Assembly (NCBI RefSeq): GCF_001894765.1
Contig: NZ_BCWV01000004.1
Coordinates: 1 to 64,000, forward strand
Source of the DNA: Rhodococcoides corynebacterioides NBRC 14404
GTDB taxonomy: Bacteria > Actinomycetota > Actinomycetes > Mycobacteriales > Mycobacteriaceae
DNA length: 64,000 nucleotides
Reading direction: 5' to 3'
The notes under the pieces were generated by a model. It saw only the letters and a list, made by a program, of their open reading frames with translations, did no database searches and was not told the origin of the DNA. Within the stretch, counting starts at the first letter, position 1; each line of letters starts with the position of its first letter. A program made the translations under genes and the position numbers. Shown here in pieces: positions 28,264-36,699 of the stretch.

Positions 28264-29097
28264 ATGCGTTTCACCCGTACCGCCCGCGCCGCGGCCGCCG
28301 TTCTCGCCGTCGCCTTCGCCGCCACCGCCTGTGGCGGCGACGAGGCCACCAGCGCCTCGCAGAGCGCGGAGAGCGGCAATCTGACCGTCGGCATCAAGTT
28401 CGACCAGCCCGGCCTCGGCCTCCGCAACCCCGACGGCTCCTTCAGCGGCTTCGACGTCGAGGTGGCCAAGTACGTCGCCGGCAAGCTCGGCGTCACCCCC
28501 GAGAACATCACCTTCAAGGAATCGCCCTCGGCGCAGCGCGAGACGCTGATCGAGAACGGCGAGGTCGACTACATCGTGGCCACCTACTCCATCACCGATG
28601 CCCGCAAGGAGAAGGTCGACTTCGCCGGCCCGTACTTCGTCGCCGGCCAGTCGCTGCTGGTGAGCGCCTCCAACACCGACATCACCGGCCCGGACTCCCT
28701 CAACGGCGGCAAGCGCCTGTGCTCGGTGTCCGGCTCGACCCCCGCGCAGAAGGTCAAGGACCAGTACGCACAGGACGTGCAGCTCCAGGAGTTCGACACC
28801 TACTCCGCGTGCGTCGAGGCGCTGCGCAACGGCGCCGTCGACGCGGTGACCACGGACGACATCATCCTGGCCGGCTACGCCGCGCAGTACCCGGGTGAGC
28901 TCAAGGTGGTCGGCGAGCCCTTCACCGAGGAGCGCTACGGCATCGGCCTCGCCAAGGGTGACGACGAGACCCGCGCCAAGATCAACGACGCCATCGACGC
29001 GATGATCGCCGACGGCTCGTGGCAGAAGGCCTTCGAGGACACCGTCGGCGCGTCCGGCTACCCGCTGCCCGCACAGCCGACCGTCGACCGCTACTGA
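28264..29097 (+). CDS. gluB: Glutamate ABC transporter, substrate-binding lipoprotein
   Basis: Solute-binding protein of 277 aa with a lipoprotein signal: hydrophobic segment AAAVLAVAFAATAC and lipobox Cys23, so it is anchored outside the membrane. The mature part is the family 3 amino-acid-binding fold (LTVGIKFDQPGLGLRNPDGS, GFDVEVAKYVAGKLG, and VDYIVATYSITDARKEKVDF). GGAGGA sits 7 nt before the ATG. It is followed by a strong hairpin that separates it from gluC, which probably allows more binding protein than permease. Confidence 0.94.
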   Translation: MRFTRTARAAAAVLAVAFAATACGGDEATSASQSAESGNLTVGIKFDQPGLGLRNPDGSFSGFDVEVAKYVAGKLGVTPENITFKESPSAQRETLIENGEVDYIVATYSITDARKEKVDFAGPYFVAGQSLLVSASNTDITGPDSLNGGKRLCSVSGSTPAQKVKDQYAQDVQLQEFDTYSACVEALRNGAVDAVTTDDIILAGYAAQYPGELKVVGEPFTEERYGIGLAKGDDETRAKINDAIDAMIADGSWQKAFEDTVGASGYPLPAQPTVDRY

Positions 29098-29113
29098 TCG
29101 CGACTCGATCGAC

Positions 29114-29154
29114 GCCGAGCGGGCGGTTCGCACCTGTCGAACCGCCCGCTCGGC
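29114..29154 (+). terminator. Intra-operon hairpin between gluB and gluC
   Basis: Perfect 17-bp stem (left arm GCCGAGCGGGCGGTTCG) with a 7-nt CACCTGT loop. It lies 16 bp after the gluB stop and 48 bp before gluC. It has no T-tract. It may act as a partial terminator or as an mRNA-stabilising 3' structure for the gluB message. Confidence 0.8.
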
Positions 29155-29202
29155 GCGTCGGCTCGTCCCCTGCACATCGTCCCCACACCCGAGGAGTCGT
29201 CG

Positions 29203-29883
29203 GTGGACATCTTCCTTGACTACGCACCCGAGCTGCTCGACGCCTTCTGGATGACGATCAAGCTGGCCGTGCTCTCCGCGATCGGCGCCCTGATTCTCGG
29301 CACGATCCTCGCGGCCATGCGGGTCTCCCCCGTTCCCGTCGCACGGTGGGTCGGCGCCACGTACGTCACCATCTTCCGAAACACCCCGCTCACCCTGATT
29401 CTGCTGTTCTGCTCGTTCGGTCTCTTCCAGACCCTCGGTGTCGCCCTTGCGGATCAGCAGTCGCCGACCGGTCAGGCCGACAACAACTTCCGCCTGGCCG
29501 TCCTGGGTCTGAGCGTCTACACCGCGGCGTTCGTGTGCGAGTCGCTGCGCTCGGGCATCAACACGGTCCATGTCGGTCAGGCCGAGGCCGGCCGCTCGCT
29601 GGGGCTGACGTTCTCCCAGAACATCCGCTACGTCGTGCTCCCCCAGGCGTTTCGTGCCGTCGTGGCCCCGCTGGGCAGCGTCCTGATCGCGCTCACCAAG
29701 AACACCACGGTGGCCGCGGCCATCGGTGTGCTCGAGGCCGCGATCCTCATGCGCACCATGATCGAGAACGAGGCCGCCATCTTCGTGGTCGGCGGCATCT
29801 TCGCGCTCGGCTTCGTGATTCTCACCTTCCCCACCGGCCTGTTCTTCGGCTGGCTGTCCAACCGATTGGCGGTGGCTCGATGA
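29203..29883 (+). CDS. gluC: Glutamate ABC transporter permease
   Basis: Integral membrane permease of 226 aa from the His/Glu/Gln/Arg/opine family. The spans include LLDAFWMTIKLAVLSAIGAL and TIFRNTPLTLILLFCSFGLF. The EAA coupling motif is in GQAEAGRSLGLTFSQNIRYVVLPQAF, which contacts the ATPase. Start is GTG 29203 with GAGGAG 6 nt upstream. Its stop codon overlaps the gluD start by 4 bp, so the two permease subunits are made in equal amounts and should form a heterodimer. Confidence 0.93.
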   Translation: MDIFLDYAPELLDAFWMTIKLAVLSAIGALILGTILAAMRVSPVPVARWVGATYVTIFRNTPLTLILLFCSFGLFQTLGVALADQQSPTGQADNNFRLAVLGLSVYTAAFVCESLRSGINTVHVGQAEAGRSLGLTFSQNIRYVVLPQAFRAVVAPLGSVLIALTKNTTVAAAIGVLEAAILMRTMIENEAAIFVVGGIFALGFVILTFPTGLFFGWLSNRLAVAR

Positions 29884-30818
29884 GCACGGTGCAGACCCCC
29901 ACACCCGGCGCCGACGCCTCGAAGTCCCGCACGACACGGAAAGCCCCCGCCGACCGCGCCACGGTGCTCTACGACGCCCCGGGCCCCAAAGCCAAGGTGC
30001 GCAACAACATTCTGTCCGGTGTCGTCCTGGCGGTGCTGCTGTTCGGGGCGTACTTCGTGTACGTCAAGCTCGACGAGAAGGGTCAGCTGACCTCGGCCAA
30101 GTGGGACCCGTTCACGGAGTCCACCACGTGGACCACGTACCTGATCCCGGGCATCCAGGGCACTGTCGTCGCGGCCGGACTGTCGATCGTGTTCGCGCTG
30201 ATCCTCGGCGCGGTGCTGGGTATCGCTCGACTGTCCGACCACAAGCCCGTGCGCGTGATCGCCGGATTCATCGTGGAGTTGTTCCGCGCGATCCCGGTGT
30301 TGATCCTCATGATCTTCCTGTACCAGTTTTTCGCCGAGTACCAGGTGTTCAAGTCGCGGTACCTCGCGCTGGCGGCGGTGGTCACGGGCCTGACGCTCTA
30401 CAACGGCTCGGTGATCGCGGAGATCGTGCGGTCCGGCATCAACTCGCTGCCCAAGGGGCAGACGGAGGCGGCCAAGGCCATCGGTCTGCGCAAGGGCCAG
30501 ATCATGCGCATGATCCTGCTGCCGCAGGCGGTGACCGCCATGCTTCCCGCCATCGTGTCGCAGATGGTGGTGGCGCTCAAGGACTCGGCGCTGGGTTACA
30601 TCATCGGCTACGTCGAGGTGGTGCGATCCGGCCAACAGGTGGGTGCGTTCTACGGCAACTTCCTGCCTGCCCTCATCATCGTGGCGATCATCATGATCGC
30701 GCTGAACTCGCTCCTCACCTACGTGGCCACCGCACTGGAGAAGCGGCTGCGGCGCGGGAAGAAGAGCACCGGCGTGGTGCTCACCGGGGATGCAACGCAA
30801 CAGGGCCTGAGCACGTAG
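29880..30818 (+). CDS. gluD: Glutamate ABC transporter permease
   Basis: Second permease subunit, 312 aa, longer than GluC because of a cytoplasmic N-terminus of about 45 residues rich in Thr, Lys and Ala. Membrane segments begin at NNILSGVVLAVLLFGAYFVY. The EAA loop is GQTEAAKAIGLRKGQIMRMILLPQAV. The C-terminus is basic (KRLRRGKKS). It ends the glu operon. Its likely terminator hairpin (30845-30880) lies inside the 3' end of convergent recX. Confidence 0.93.
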   Translation: MSTVQTPTPGADASKSRTTRKAPADRATVLYDAPGPKAKVRNNILSGVVLAVLLFGAYFVYVKLDEKGQLTSAKWDPFTESTTWTTYLIPGIQGTVVAAGLSIVFALILGAVLGIARLSDHKPVRVIAGFIVELFRAIPVLILMIFLYQFFAEYQVFKSRYLALAAVVTGLTLYNGSVIAEIVRSGINSLPKGQTEAAKAIGLRKGQIMRMILLPQAVTAMLPAIVSQMVVALKDSALGYIIGYVEVVRSGQQVGAFYGNFLPALIIVAIIMIALNSLLTYVATALEKRLRRGKKSTGVVLTGDATQQGLST

Positions 30819-30838
30819 GACGGCTCGGCAGGACTGCG

Positions 30839-31369
30839 TCAGTTCTCGAGGCCGTCGGTGTCCGCACCGACGGCCTCGAGCTCGCTCTTGGCAACCTCGA
30901 ACGCCATGCCCTGCGAGAATCCGCGTCGCGCCAACATGCCGACGAGCGATCGCAGCACCTTGTCCCGGTCGGTCGAGGCGGTCGCACGCACCGACGGTGA
31001 ACGCAACTTCTTCACCACCAGCTCCCGCGCGCGGTCCCGCTCGTCCTCGGGATCGATGGTCTCCAACGCCTCGGCAGCCACCGCCGGGTCGATCCCCTTG
31101 GTGCGCAACTCGTTCCGCAGCGCCTGCTTGCCGCGGCCGGAGTACGTGTGGCGCGATCTGACCCACTGATGGGCGAAATCGCGGTCGTCCACGAGGCCGA
31201 GTTCGGTCAGCCGATCGAGCACCGACGCGGTGACCGAGGGGGTGAACCCCTTGTCGGTCAGCCGCGTCGTGAGCTCGTGCCGGCTGCGCGCCCGGTGGGT
31301 GAGCAATCGCAGAGCAGCGTCACGTGCCTGCTCCGCGGTACCCCCGCCCGCGCCGCCGTCACCGGTCAT
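30839..31369 (-). CDS. recX: Regulatory protein RecX
   Basis: RecX of 176 aa. It binds RecA filaments and limits their activity. Typical three-helix repeats are visible: ARDAALRLLTHRARSRHEL, LVDDRDFAHQWVRSRHTYSG and RGKQALRNELRTKGID. It starts 2 bp after the recA stop and is co-transcribed with recA, the normal arrangement. The last 14 codons contain a perfect 16-bp inverted repeat that doubles as a terminator for gluD. Confidence 0.94.
   Translation of the reverse strand: MTGDGGAGGGTAEQARDAALRLLTHRARSRHELTTRLTDKGFTPSVTASVLDRLTELGLVDDRDFAHQWVRSRHTYSGRGKQALRNELRTKGIDPAVAAEALETIDPEDERDRARELVVKKLRSPSVRATASTDRDKVLRSLVGMLARRGFSQGMAFEVAKSELEAVGADTDGLEN
30845..30880 (+). terminator. Terminator hairpin of the glu operon, embedded in recX coding sequence
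   Basis: Perfect 16-bp stem (CTCGAGGCCGTCGGTG) with a 4-nt TCCG loop, starting 26 bp after the gluD stop. It is wholly inside the recX reading frame, where it encodes the last residues of the protein (SELEAVGADTDGLEN). Confidence 0.75.
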
Positions 31370-31371
31370 CG

Positions 31372-32415
31372 TCAGAACTCGACGGGCGCCGCAGCCTCGT
31401 CGGAGGTGCGGACGTCGGCACCGATACCGAGCTTCTCCTTGATCTTCTTCTCGATCTCGTCGCGGATATCGGTGTTCTCGAGCAGGAACTTGCGGGCGTT
31501 CTCCTTGCCCTGGCCGAGCTGATCACCCTCGTAGGTGAACCACGAGCCGGACTTGCGCACGAACCCGTGCTCCACGCCCATGTCGATCAGCGAGCCCTCC
31601 TTGCTGATGCCCTTGCCGTACAGAATGTCGAATTCCGCCTGCTTGAACGGCGGCGACACCTTGTTCTTGACCACCTTGACACGCGTCCGGTTGCCCACCG
31701 CGTCCGTGCCGTCCTTCAGCGTCTCGATACGACGGATGTCCATGCGCACGGAGGCGTAGAACTTCAACGCCTTGCCGCCCGTGGTGGTCTCCGGCGAGCC
31801 GAACATGACGCCGATCTTCTCGCGCAGCTGGTTGATGAAGATCACCGTGGTGCCGGAATTGTTCATCGCACCGGTGATCTTGCGGAGCGCCTGGCTCATG
31901 AGGCGCGCCTGCAGACCCACGTGGCTGTCACCCATCTCGCCCTCGATCTCGGCGCGCGGCACGAGCGCGGCCACCGAGTCGACCACGAGAATGTCGAGTG
32001 CACCCGAGCGAATCAGCATGTCGGCGATCTCGAGGGCCTGCTCACCGGTGTCCGGCTGGGAGACCAGCAGCGCGTCGGTGTCCACACCGAGCTTGGCGGC
32101 GTAGTCCGGATCGAGCGCGTGCTCGGCGTCGATGAACGCCGCGATACCGCCGGCGGCCTGCGCGTTGGCCACCGCGTGCAGAGCCACGGTGGTCTTACCC
32201 GAGGACTCCGGGCCGTAGATCTCGATGACCCGGCCGCGCGGGAGGCCACCGATACCCAGTGCCACGTCCAGCGCGATGGAGCCGGTCGGAATGACCGCGA
32301 TCGGTGCGCGGGCCTCGTCCCCGAGGCGCATCACCGAGCCCTTGCCGAAGTTCTTGTCGATCTGCGCGAGTGCCAGATCGAGCGCCTTGTCCCTGTCGTA
32401 CGCTGCTGCCGCCAT
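31372..32415 (-). CDS. recA: Recombinase RecA
   Basis: RecA of 347 aa, with no intein (unlike M. tuberculosis RecA). Walker A is GPESSGKTT at residues 68-76; Walker B is [14 protein letters not shown]; loop L1/L2 regions occur around [21 protein letters not shown]-type sequence and [12 protein letters not shown]. It promotes strand exchange and stimulates LexA self-cleavage. GAGAAGGAG lies upstream of the ATG. Two promoters are recognisable in the 160-bp upstream gap, one LexA-controlled and one LexA-independent. Confidence 0.98.
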   Translation of the reverse strand: MAAAAYDRDKALDLALAQIDKNFGKGSVMRLGDEARAPIAVIPTGSIALDVALGIGGLPRGRVIEIYGPESSGKTTVALHAVANAQAAGGIAAFIDAEHALDPDYAAKLGVDTDALLVSQPDTGEQALEIADMLIRSGALDILVVDSVAALVPRAEIEGEMGDSHVGLQARLMSQALRKITGAMNNSGTTVIFINQLREKIGVMFGSPETTTGGKALKFYASVRMDIRRIETLKDGTDAVGNRTRVKVVKNKVSPPFKQAEFDILYGKGISKEGSLIDMGVEHGFVRKSGSWFTYEGDQLGQGKENARKFLLENTDIRDEIEKKIKEKLGIGADVRTSDEAAAPVEF

Positions 32416-32460
32416 GATGGTCTCCTTCTCGACGTTCTCGTCCCCTGCATGTCTGTCGAC

Positions 32461-32483
32461 AAGGTAGAGGGGGGCACCGACAA
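32461..32483 (-). promoter_or_regulatory. RecA-NDp (PafBC-type) promoter of recA
   Basis: Read on the minus strand: TTGTCGGTG (32483-32475), 8 nt, then TACCTT (32466-32461). This is a full match to the published mycobacterial RecA-NDp consensus TTGTCRGTG-N8-TANNNT, which mediates LexA-independent DNA-damage induction through PafBC. It lies about 45 nt upstream of the recA start. Confidence 0.85.
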
Positions 32484-32523
32484 GAACCGCTCGGCGAGCC
32501 GATCCACGTCGTCACTGGGACCT

Positions 32524-32546
32524 ACTCTAAGCGAACACCTGTTCGA
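32524..32546 (-). promoter_or_regulatory. LexA-boxed promoter of recA
   Basis: On the minus strand, TCGAAC-AGGT-GTTCGC (32546-32531) matches the LexA consensus with one mismatch at the last base. A -10 candidate TAGAGT (32529-32524) follows at once, so bound LexA would block it. The first 13 bases are the same as in the lexA box at 7457. Confidence 0.85.
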
Positions 32547-32576
32547 CGGACAGGCGACACGCCGAGTCGGTCGCGG

Positions 32577-32771
32577 TCACCACCGCGAGCGCGGAACGTC
32601 GAACTCGGCGCAGAGCGCGCGCCAGACGTCCTTGGGGTCCTCCCCCGCCTCGATGGCATCGGCCGCGGTGCGGTTGCCGAGCGACAGCACCACGTGGTCG
32701 ACCAGAACGGAGTCGCCGTACACCGTGCCGAACTGCTCGGCGACGAGGTCGTGGAATTCGGTCAGACGCAC
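32577..32771 (-). CDS. DUF3046 protein
   Basis: Small protein of 64 aa starting with GTG (VRLTEFHDLVAEQFGTVYGD) and containing the conserved DUF3046 pattern with LVDHVVLSLGNRTAADAI and PKDVWRALCAEFDVP. It is the counterpart of Rv2738c, found next to recA throughout mycolate actinobacteria. No function is known. It probably acts in or around DNA repair only by context. Confidence 0.85.
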   Translation of the reverse strand: MRLTEFHDLVAEQFGTVYGDSVLVDHVVLSLGNRTAADAIEAGEDPKDVWRALCAEFDVPRSRW

Positions 32772-32827
32772 CGTCTCACCGTACCCGGGGATCGAGTACC
32801 GAACACATCCGCTCACTCGTGCCCGAC

Positions 32828-34000
32828 TCACTCGTGCCCGGCGAGCACGCTTCGACAGACCGCCACGGGATCGCGCACCGCATCGGCACTCGCCGCGGCG
32901 CGCCGAGCGGCCCGGCGGAACGACGGTTCCCGCAGGACGCGGTCGAGCGCTCGGGCCAGCGCCTGCGCATCGGGCGGGGAGACGAGCACCGAACCGCCCT
33001 GTCGTGCGGCGCGATTCGCCAGTTCCCACTGATCGCCGCCGCCGGGCACCGTCACCGCGGGGACTCCCGCCGACAGGGTCTTGGCCAACATTCCGTGGCC
33101 ACCGCCGCACACCACCGCCGAGGCCGACCGCAGGAGGACGTCCTGCCGTCCGGTCCCGGCGACCGCCCAGGGCGGCAGGACGACGCCCGGCGCCTCCAGC
33201 GCGCTGATCGCCACCCGCACCGGCAGGCCCGCTGCCCGAGCGCGAGCCGCCGCCTCCACGGCCACGTCCACCGTGGACGCCTCCCCGGTCGCGGCCGTGG
33301 ACGGAGCGACGACCACCAGCGGCTCGTCGCCCGGCGGCGGATCGAGGACGGTGTCGGTGGGTTCCCAGAGCAACGCGCCGACCAGGCGTGCCTCCGACGG
33401 CCAGTCGACCCGCGGCAGCTCCAACGCGGGAATCGTCGCGATCAGTCGCCGAGCCGGTCCGGGATCGACCGCGGGCAGTCCCACCGAAACCCGCGCCGCC
33501 GACCGCTGCGCCGTCCCGGCCCGCACCGAGCGGGCCGTCAATCGACGCATCAGAACGTCCCGCATTCGCCCTCGCACGCCTGACCCCGGCGTCAGGCCGC
33601 TGCCCAGCGGAGGCAGGGAGCGGGACGGCCGGTAGAGCGGATGCGGGGAGAGCTCCACCCACGGGATTCCGCACCTCTCGGCGGCCAAGCCACCGCCGGC
33701 GGTCAGCACGTCCGCGACCACCAGATCGGGTGCGAGGTCGGCCAGGACGGGCAGCACCTGCGTCGACATGTGGGCCGCACGGCCGTGAATGCGCTGACCG
33801 GCATCGGCGTCGTCGTCCTCGGGCCGCGGTTCCAGACCGGGCAGTGCGCGCACGTCGAGTCCCGCTGCACGGCCCGCCTGCCACCATCGCTCGCCGGTGA
33901 GGACCACGACCTCGTCACCCGCGGAGCGGAAGCGCTCCGCCAGGGCCATCACCGGAAACGCATGACCGGCGTCGGGGCCGGCGATCAGCACCACTCGCAC
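32828..34000 (-). CDS. MGT-type (GT1) glycosyltransferase, Rv2739c-like
   Basis: Protein of 390 aa with the GT-B fold. The N-terminus RVVLIAGPDAGHAFPVMALAERF is the acceptor-domain opening of macrolide-type glycosyltransferases. The C-terminal donor domain has CGGGHGMLAKTLSAGVPAVTVPGGGDQWELANR, matching the UDPGT signature (HGG-type motif altered to GGGHGM) and the DQ pair that contacts the sugar. It should transfer a nucleotide sugar to a lipid or small molecule. Sequence does not tell the substrate. It starts with GTG at 34000. In M. tuberculosis Rv2739c has the same position. Confidence 0.82.
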   Translation of the reverse strand: MRVVLIAGPDAGHAFPVMALAERFRSAGDEVVVLTGERWWQAGRAAGLDVRALPGLEPRPEDDDADAGQRIHGRAAHMSTQVLPVLADLAPDLVVADVLTAGGGLAAERCGIPWVELSPHPLYRPSRSLPPLGSGLTPGSGVRGRMRDVLMRRLTARSVRAGTAQRSAARVSVGLPAVDPGPARRLIATIPALELPRVDWPSEARLVGALLWEPTDTVLDPPPGDEPLVVVAPSTAATGEASTVDVAVEAAARARAAGLPVRVAISALEAPGVVLPPWAVAGTGRQDVLLRSASAVVCGGGHGMLAKTLSAGVPAVTVPGGGDQWELANRAARQGGSVLVSPPDAQALARALDRVLREPSFRRAARRAAASADAVRDPVAVCRSVLAGHE

Positions 34001-34025
34001 CGGGCCAGCGTAGTGGGGCGCGCCG

Positions 34026-34211
34026 TCAGAACAACGAGTCGACGGTCTTGTCGGTCCGGTCCTTCTCCCCCGTCATCGACCGGTACAGGAAGTACAGGCC
34101 GGCACCGATCACCGCGAGAGCCAGGAGCGGGAAGAGGGCCTTCAGCACGGCGCCCAGAATCACCACGGCCAGCCAGACCAGCACGATCGCGCCGAGAATC
34201 TTCCAGAACAT
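34026..34211 (-). CDS. Small two-span membrane protein near psp genes
   Basis: Protein of 61 aa, nearly all membrane: KILGAIVLVWLAVVILGAVL, then a short turn KALF, then PLLALAVIGAGLYFLYRSM, and a charged tail GEKDRTDKTVDSLF. The ATG at 34211 has AAGGTGG 5 nt upstream. It lies about 160 bp downstream of the pspM-like gene, on the same strand. No family is recognised. Position suggests a role in the envelope-stress (Psp) response, but this is only contextual. Confidence 0.7.
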   Translation of the reverse strand: MFWKILGAIVLVWLAVVILGAVLKALFPLLALAVIGAGLYFLYRSMTGEKDRTDKTVDSLF

Positions 34212-34374
34212 GACGTCCACCTTTCGTCGTCGGTGTCGGCGCTTCTCGCCGATCACCTGCATCCGATCGTGGCAGACATCGAGCCCGAAAACCCCTTCCG
34301 AGCAGCGATTTCAGGGTGGAACTCAGGGTGGTCACCCATCCGGACGACAGCGCGGCCGGGGTCCACCCCCGAGG

Positions 34375-35136
34375 TCAGGGACGATCCAGTCGGTCCAGGC
34401 CGTACGCCCATCCCTCGAGCCGATCGGTGGCGAACTGCAGGGCGTCACGTCGCGACGCCGGGCCGACAGCCGATCCGGATGCCGGCGCGGTCAGCAGGGC
34501 CGCGGCGGCGACCAGCCCGTCGTACTGCTCGACACCGTCGCGGAGTCGAGCCGCGGTCGAGGTGATGGTGGACCGCAGGTGCGCAGCGGCGGCCTCGCTG
34601 CCCTCGGCGGCCCGTTCCATGGCGACCACGTCCTCCGCGACGGCGGTCAACGACGCGGCAGCTGCCGCGGCGATACGAGAGGTGTCCTGCACGTCGCTCT
34701 CGGGAATCGACCCGGACCGAGACACGATGCCGAGCAATTCGTGGAGACTCCGTTCGGATCGACGCAGCCGATCGATCGGCTCGCGCGCCGCCGACCCGTA
34801 CGGCGGCAGGGAGCGCGGCGCGGGCTTCGGCGCCGGCAACGGCTCGCCCCGCAAGCGGCGGTAGGCGGCCACCGCCGCCACCGACGGCACGGCCAGGAGC
34901 GCGGTGGCGCCGGCGCCACCGACGATCACCCACTCGGGAGCGGACGCCACCGCCACCATGGCAGTCCCGACAGCACTGGACCCCGACGCCGCGCCGAAGA
35001 ACGTCGCGCGACGCCGGGTCCGGCGGAGCTTACGTTCGGCGCGTCGCCGGGGATCGTTCCACGTGCGAGCGGACTCGATCAGGGGACCCGCCGCCCGTAC
35101 CACCGTGGCGGCGCGGCCCTGGAGTCGATCTCGCAT
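34375..35136 (-). CDS. PspM-like integral membrane partner of PspA
   Basis: Protein of 253 aa in the place of Rv2743c (PspM). Two adjacent membrane spans, FFGAASGSSAVGTAMVAVAS and EWVIVGGAGATALLAVPSVA, follow a basic N-terminus (RRRAERKLRRTRRR). The rest is a long helical cytoplasmic part with many Ala and Glu residues. In mycobacteria PspM ties PspA to the membrane. It lies 16 bp downstream of pspA and is probably in the clgR-pspA-pspM operon. Confidence 0.8.
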   Translation of the reverse strand: MRDRLQGRAATVVRAAGPLIESARTWNDPRRRAERKLRRTRRRATFFGAASGSSAVGTAMVAVASAPEWVIVGGAGATALLAVPSVAAVAAYRRLRGEPLPAPKPAPRSLPPYGSAAREPIDRLRRSERSLHELLGIVSRSGSIPESDVQDTSRIAAAAAASLTAVAEDVVAMERAAEGSEAAAAHLRSTITSTAARLRDGVEQYDGLVAAAALLTAPASGSAVGPASRRDALQFATDRLEGWAYGLDRLDRP

Positions 35137-35152
35137 GGCGTCCGTCCGGCGG

Positions 35153-35968
35153 TCAGTTGGTCTGCGGTCGTTCCGGATTCGCCTGCGGCGACAGGTTCTT
35201 CGGCGCGGCGGTGGGATCGGCGGTGGGCCCGGACGTGATCGCGTCGCCCTTCATGGACGCGCGAATCTGCTCGAGTCGACTGTGGCCGGCCATCTGCACA
35301 CTCGCCTGCTGGACCTCCATCATGCGCCCCTGCACGGAGTTCTGCGCCAACTCGGCGGACCCGAGAGCATTGGCGTAGCGACGCTCGATCTTGTCCCGCA
35401 CGGCGTCCAGACTCGGCGTGTTGCCGGGGGCCGACAGAGTGGAATCCATCGACCGGAGGCTCTCCGAGACGCGCTCCTGCATCTTGGCCTGTTCGAGCTG
35501 GCTGAGCAGCTTGGTCCGCTCGGCGACCTTGGCCTGCAGCGTCATCGCGTTCTGCTCGACGGCCTTCTTGGCCTGGCTGGCGGCCTGCAGAGCCTGATCG
35601 TGGAGAACCTTGAGGTCCTCGACTCCCTGCTCCGCGGTGACCAGCTGCGCAGCGAAGGCTTCGGCCGCGTTGGTGTACTGCACCGCCTTCTCGGTGTCAC
35701 CGGCGGCGTTGGCCTGATCGGCGAGCGTGACGGCCTGACGGGCGTTGGCGTTGAGCTTCTCCACCTCGTCGAGCTGACGGCTGAGCTTCATCTCCAACTG
35801 GCGCTGATTGCCGATCACCGAGGCAGCCTGCTGGGAGAGGGCCTGGTGCTGACGCTGGGCGTCCTCGATGGCCTGCTGGATCTGGACCTGCGGGTCCGCC
35901 TTCTCGTCGATCTTGGAGTTGAACAGGGCCATCAGGTACTTCCAGCCCTTGACGAAAGGATTGGCCAT
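35153..35968 (-). CDS. pspA: Phage-shock protein A homologue (35-kDa antigen)
   Basis: PspA/IM30 family protein of 271 aa. It is almost all coiled coil, from the amphipathic N-terminal helix region [20 protein letters not shown] to about residue 225. A Pro/Thr/Ala-rich tail follows ([20 protein letters not shown]). It polymerises on stressed membranes and preserves their integrity; in mycobacteria it also binds and inhibits ClgR. GGCAGGAAG lies upstream of the ATG. Order here is clgR, pspA, pspM as in M. tuberculosis Rv2745c-Rv2743c. Confidence 0.94.
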   Translation of the reverse strand: MANPFVKGWKYLMALFNSKIDEKADPQVQIQQAIEDAQRQHQALSQQAASVIGNQRQLEMKLSRQLDEVEKLNANARQAVTLADQANAAGDTEKAVQYTNAAEAFAAQLVTAEQGVEDLKVLHDQALQAASQAKKAVEQNAMTLQAKVAERTKLLSQLEQAKMQERVSESLRSMDSTLSAPGNTPSLDAVRDKIERRYANALGSAELAQNSVQGRMMEVQQASVQMAGHSRLEQIRASMKGDAITSGPTADPTAAPKNLSPQANPERPQTN

Positions 35969-36120
35969 CGGTTCTTCCTGCCTCCATGTGGAATCCGCCG
36001 CTACGCGACCCGGCCGGCGACGGTCACCGGCCGCTGTTCATCGACCATCGTTCCACGCGCGCCGTCCGATTTCGAACCTTCGGGTCTCACCCTCGGATCC
36101 GGGACGACCCGCGCAGGACG

Positions 36121-36456
36121 TCACGCCGCCGCGAGTGCCCGCGCGGTCGGCGCCGGAATGACGACCCGAGTGCCGTCGTCCACCCGCACACCGGGGGCGG
36201 CCGTCGCGGCCCGGTCCTCGGCAGGCGCGGGGGTCAGAGCCACGCTGACGTCGGACAGCACATCGGACAGGGGAACGTCGAGCGCCTCGCAGATCGCATT
36301 GAGCAATTCGCTCGACGCCTCCTTGCGGCCCCGCTCGACCTCGGACAGGTACCCGAGACTCACCCTGGCCGTGGTGGAGACCTCACGCAGCGTGCGGCTC
36401 TGTGCGACCCGAGTGCGGCGAAGACTGTCGCCGAGTGCCTCACGCAGAAGCATCAT
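36121..36456 (-). CDS. clgR: Transcriptional activator ClgR
   Basis: XRE/Cro-type regulator of 111 aa. The helix-turn-helix runs through [23 protein letters not shown] and [19 protein letters not shown], the classic ClgR sequence. The C-terminus ends ARALAAA, consistent with recognition by the ClpP protease, which degrades ClgR. It activates clp genes and the downstream psp operon under envelope and protein stress. A sigma-E-like promoter lies about 100 bp upstream. Confidence 0.93.
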   Translation of the reverse strand: MMLLREALGDSLRRTRVAQSRTLREVSTTARVSLGYLSEVERGRKEASSELLNAICEALDVPLSDVLSDVSVALTPAPAEDRAATAAPGVRVDDGTRVVIPAPTARALAAA

Positions 36457-36561
36457 GTGGCCTCTCCTCGTTCTCTCGTGCGGTTGGGACTGCCGGAGGC
36501 GTGCACCGCCACCGGATCGAGAGCGTCGTCGCCCTCGACGGAACCGTCCCGTTCTTCGTCC

Positions 36562-36588
36562 AACGCCGTTGTCGGCCGAACGGTTCCC
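36562..36588 (-). promoter_or_regulatory. Sigma-E-like promoter of clgR-psp
   Basis: On the minus strand GGGAACCG (36588-36581), 15 nt, then CGTT (36565-36562). Known mycobacterial SigE promoters follow GGGAACY-N15/16-CGTT, and clgR is a SigE target in M. tuberculosis. The predicted start is about 100 nt before the clgR ATG. This explains most of the 243-bp gap to pgsA. Confidence 0.7.
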
Positions 36589-36699
36589 GACTCCCCTCGG
36601 GGGATTCGGTTACCCACCCCTGCCGGGGTGAACGCACCCCGCTAGCGCCGGGTGACCGACCCTGACCCCACGACCACGACGTCGGGCGTACGGCGTCGG

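Noticed and set aside
31372-32415. RecA intein as in M. tuberculosis
   Set aside because: RecA is 347 aa with uninterrupted motifs, so there is no intein.
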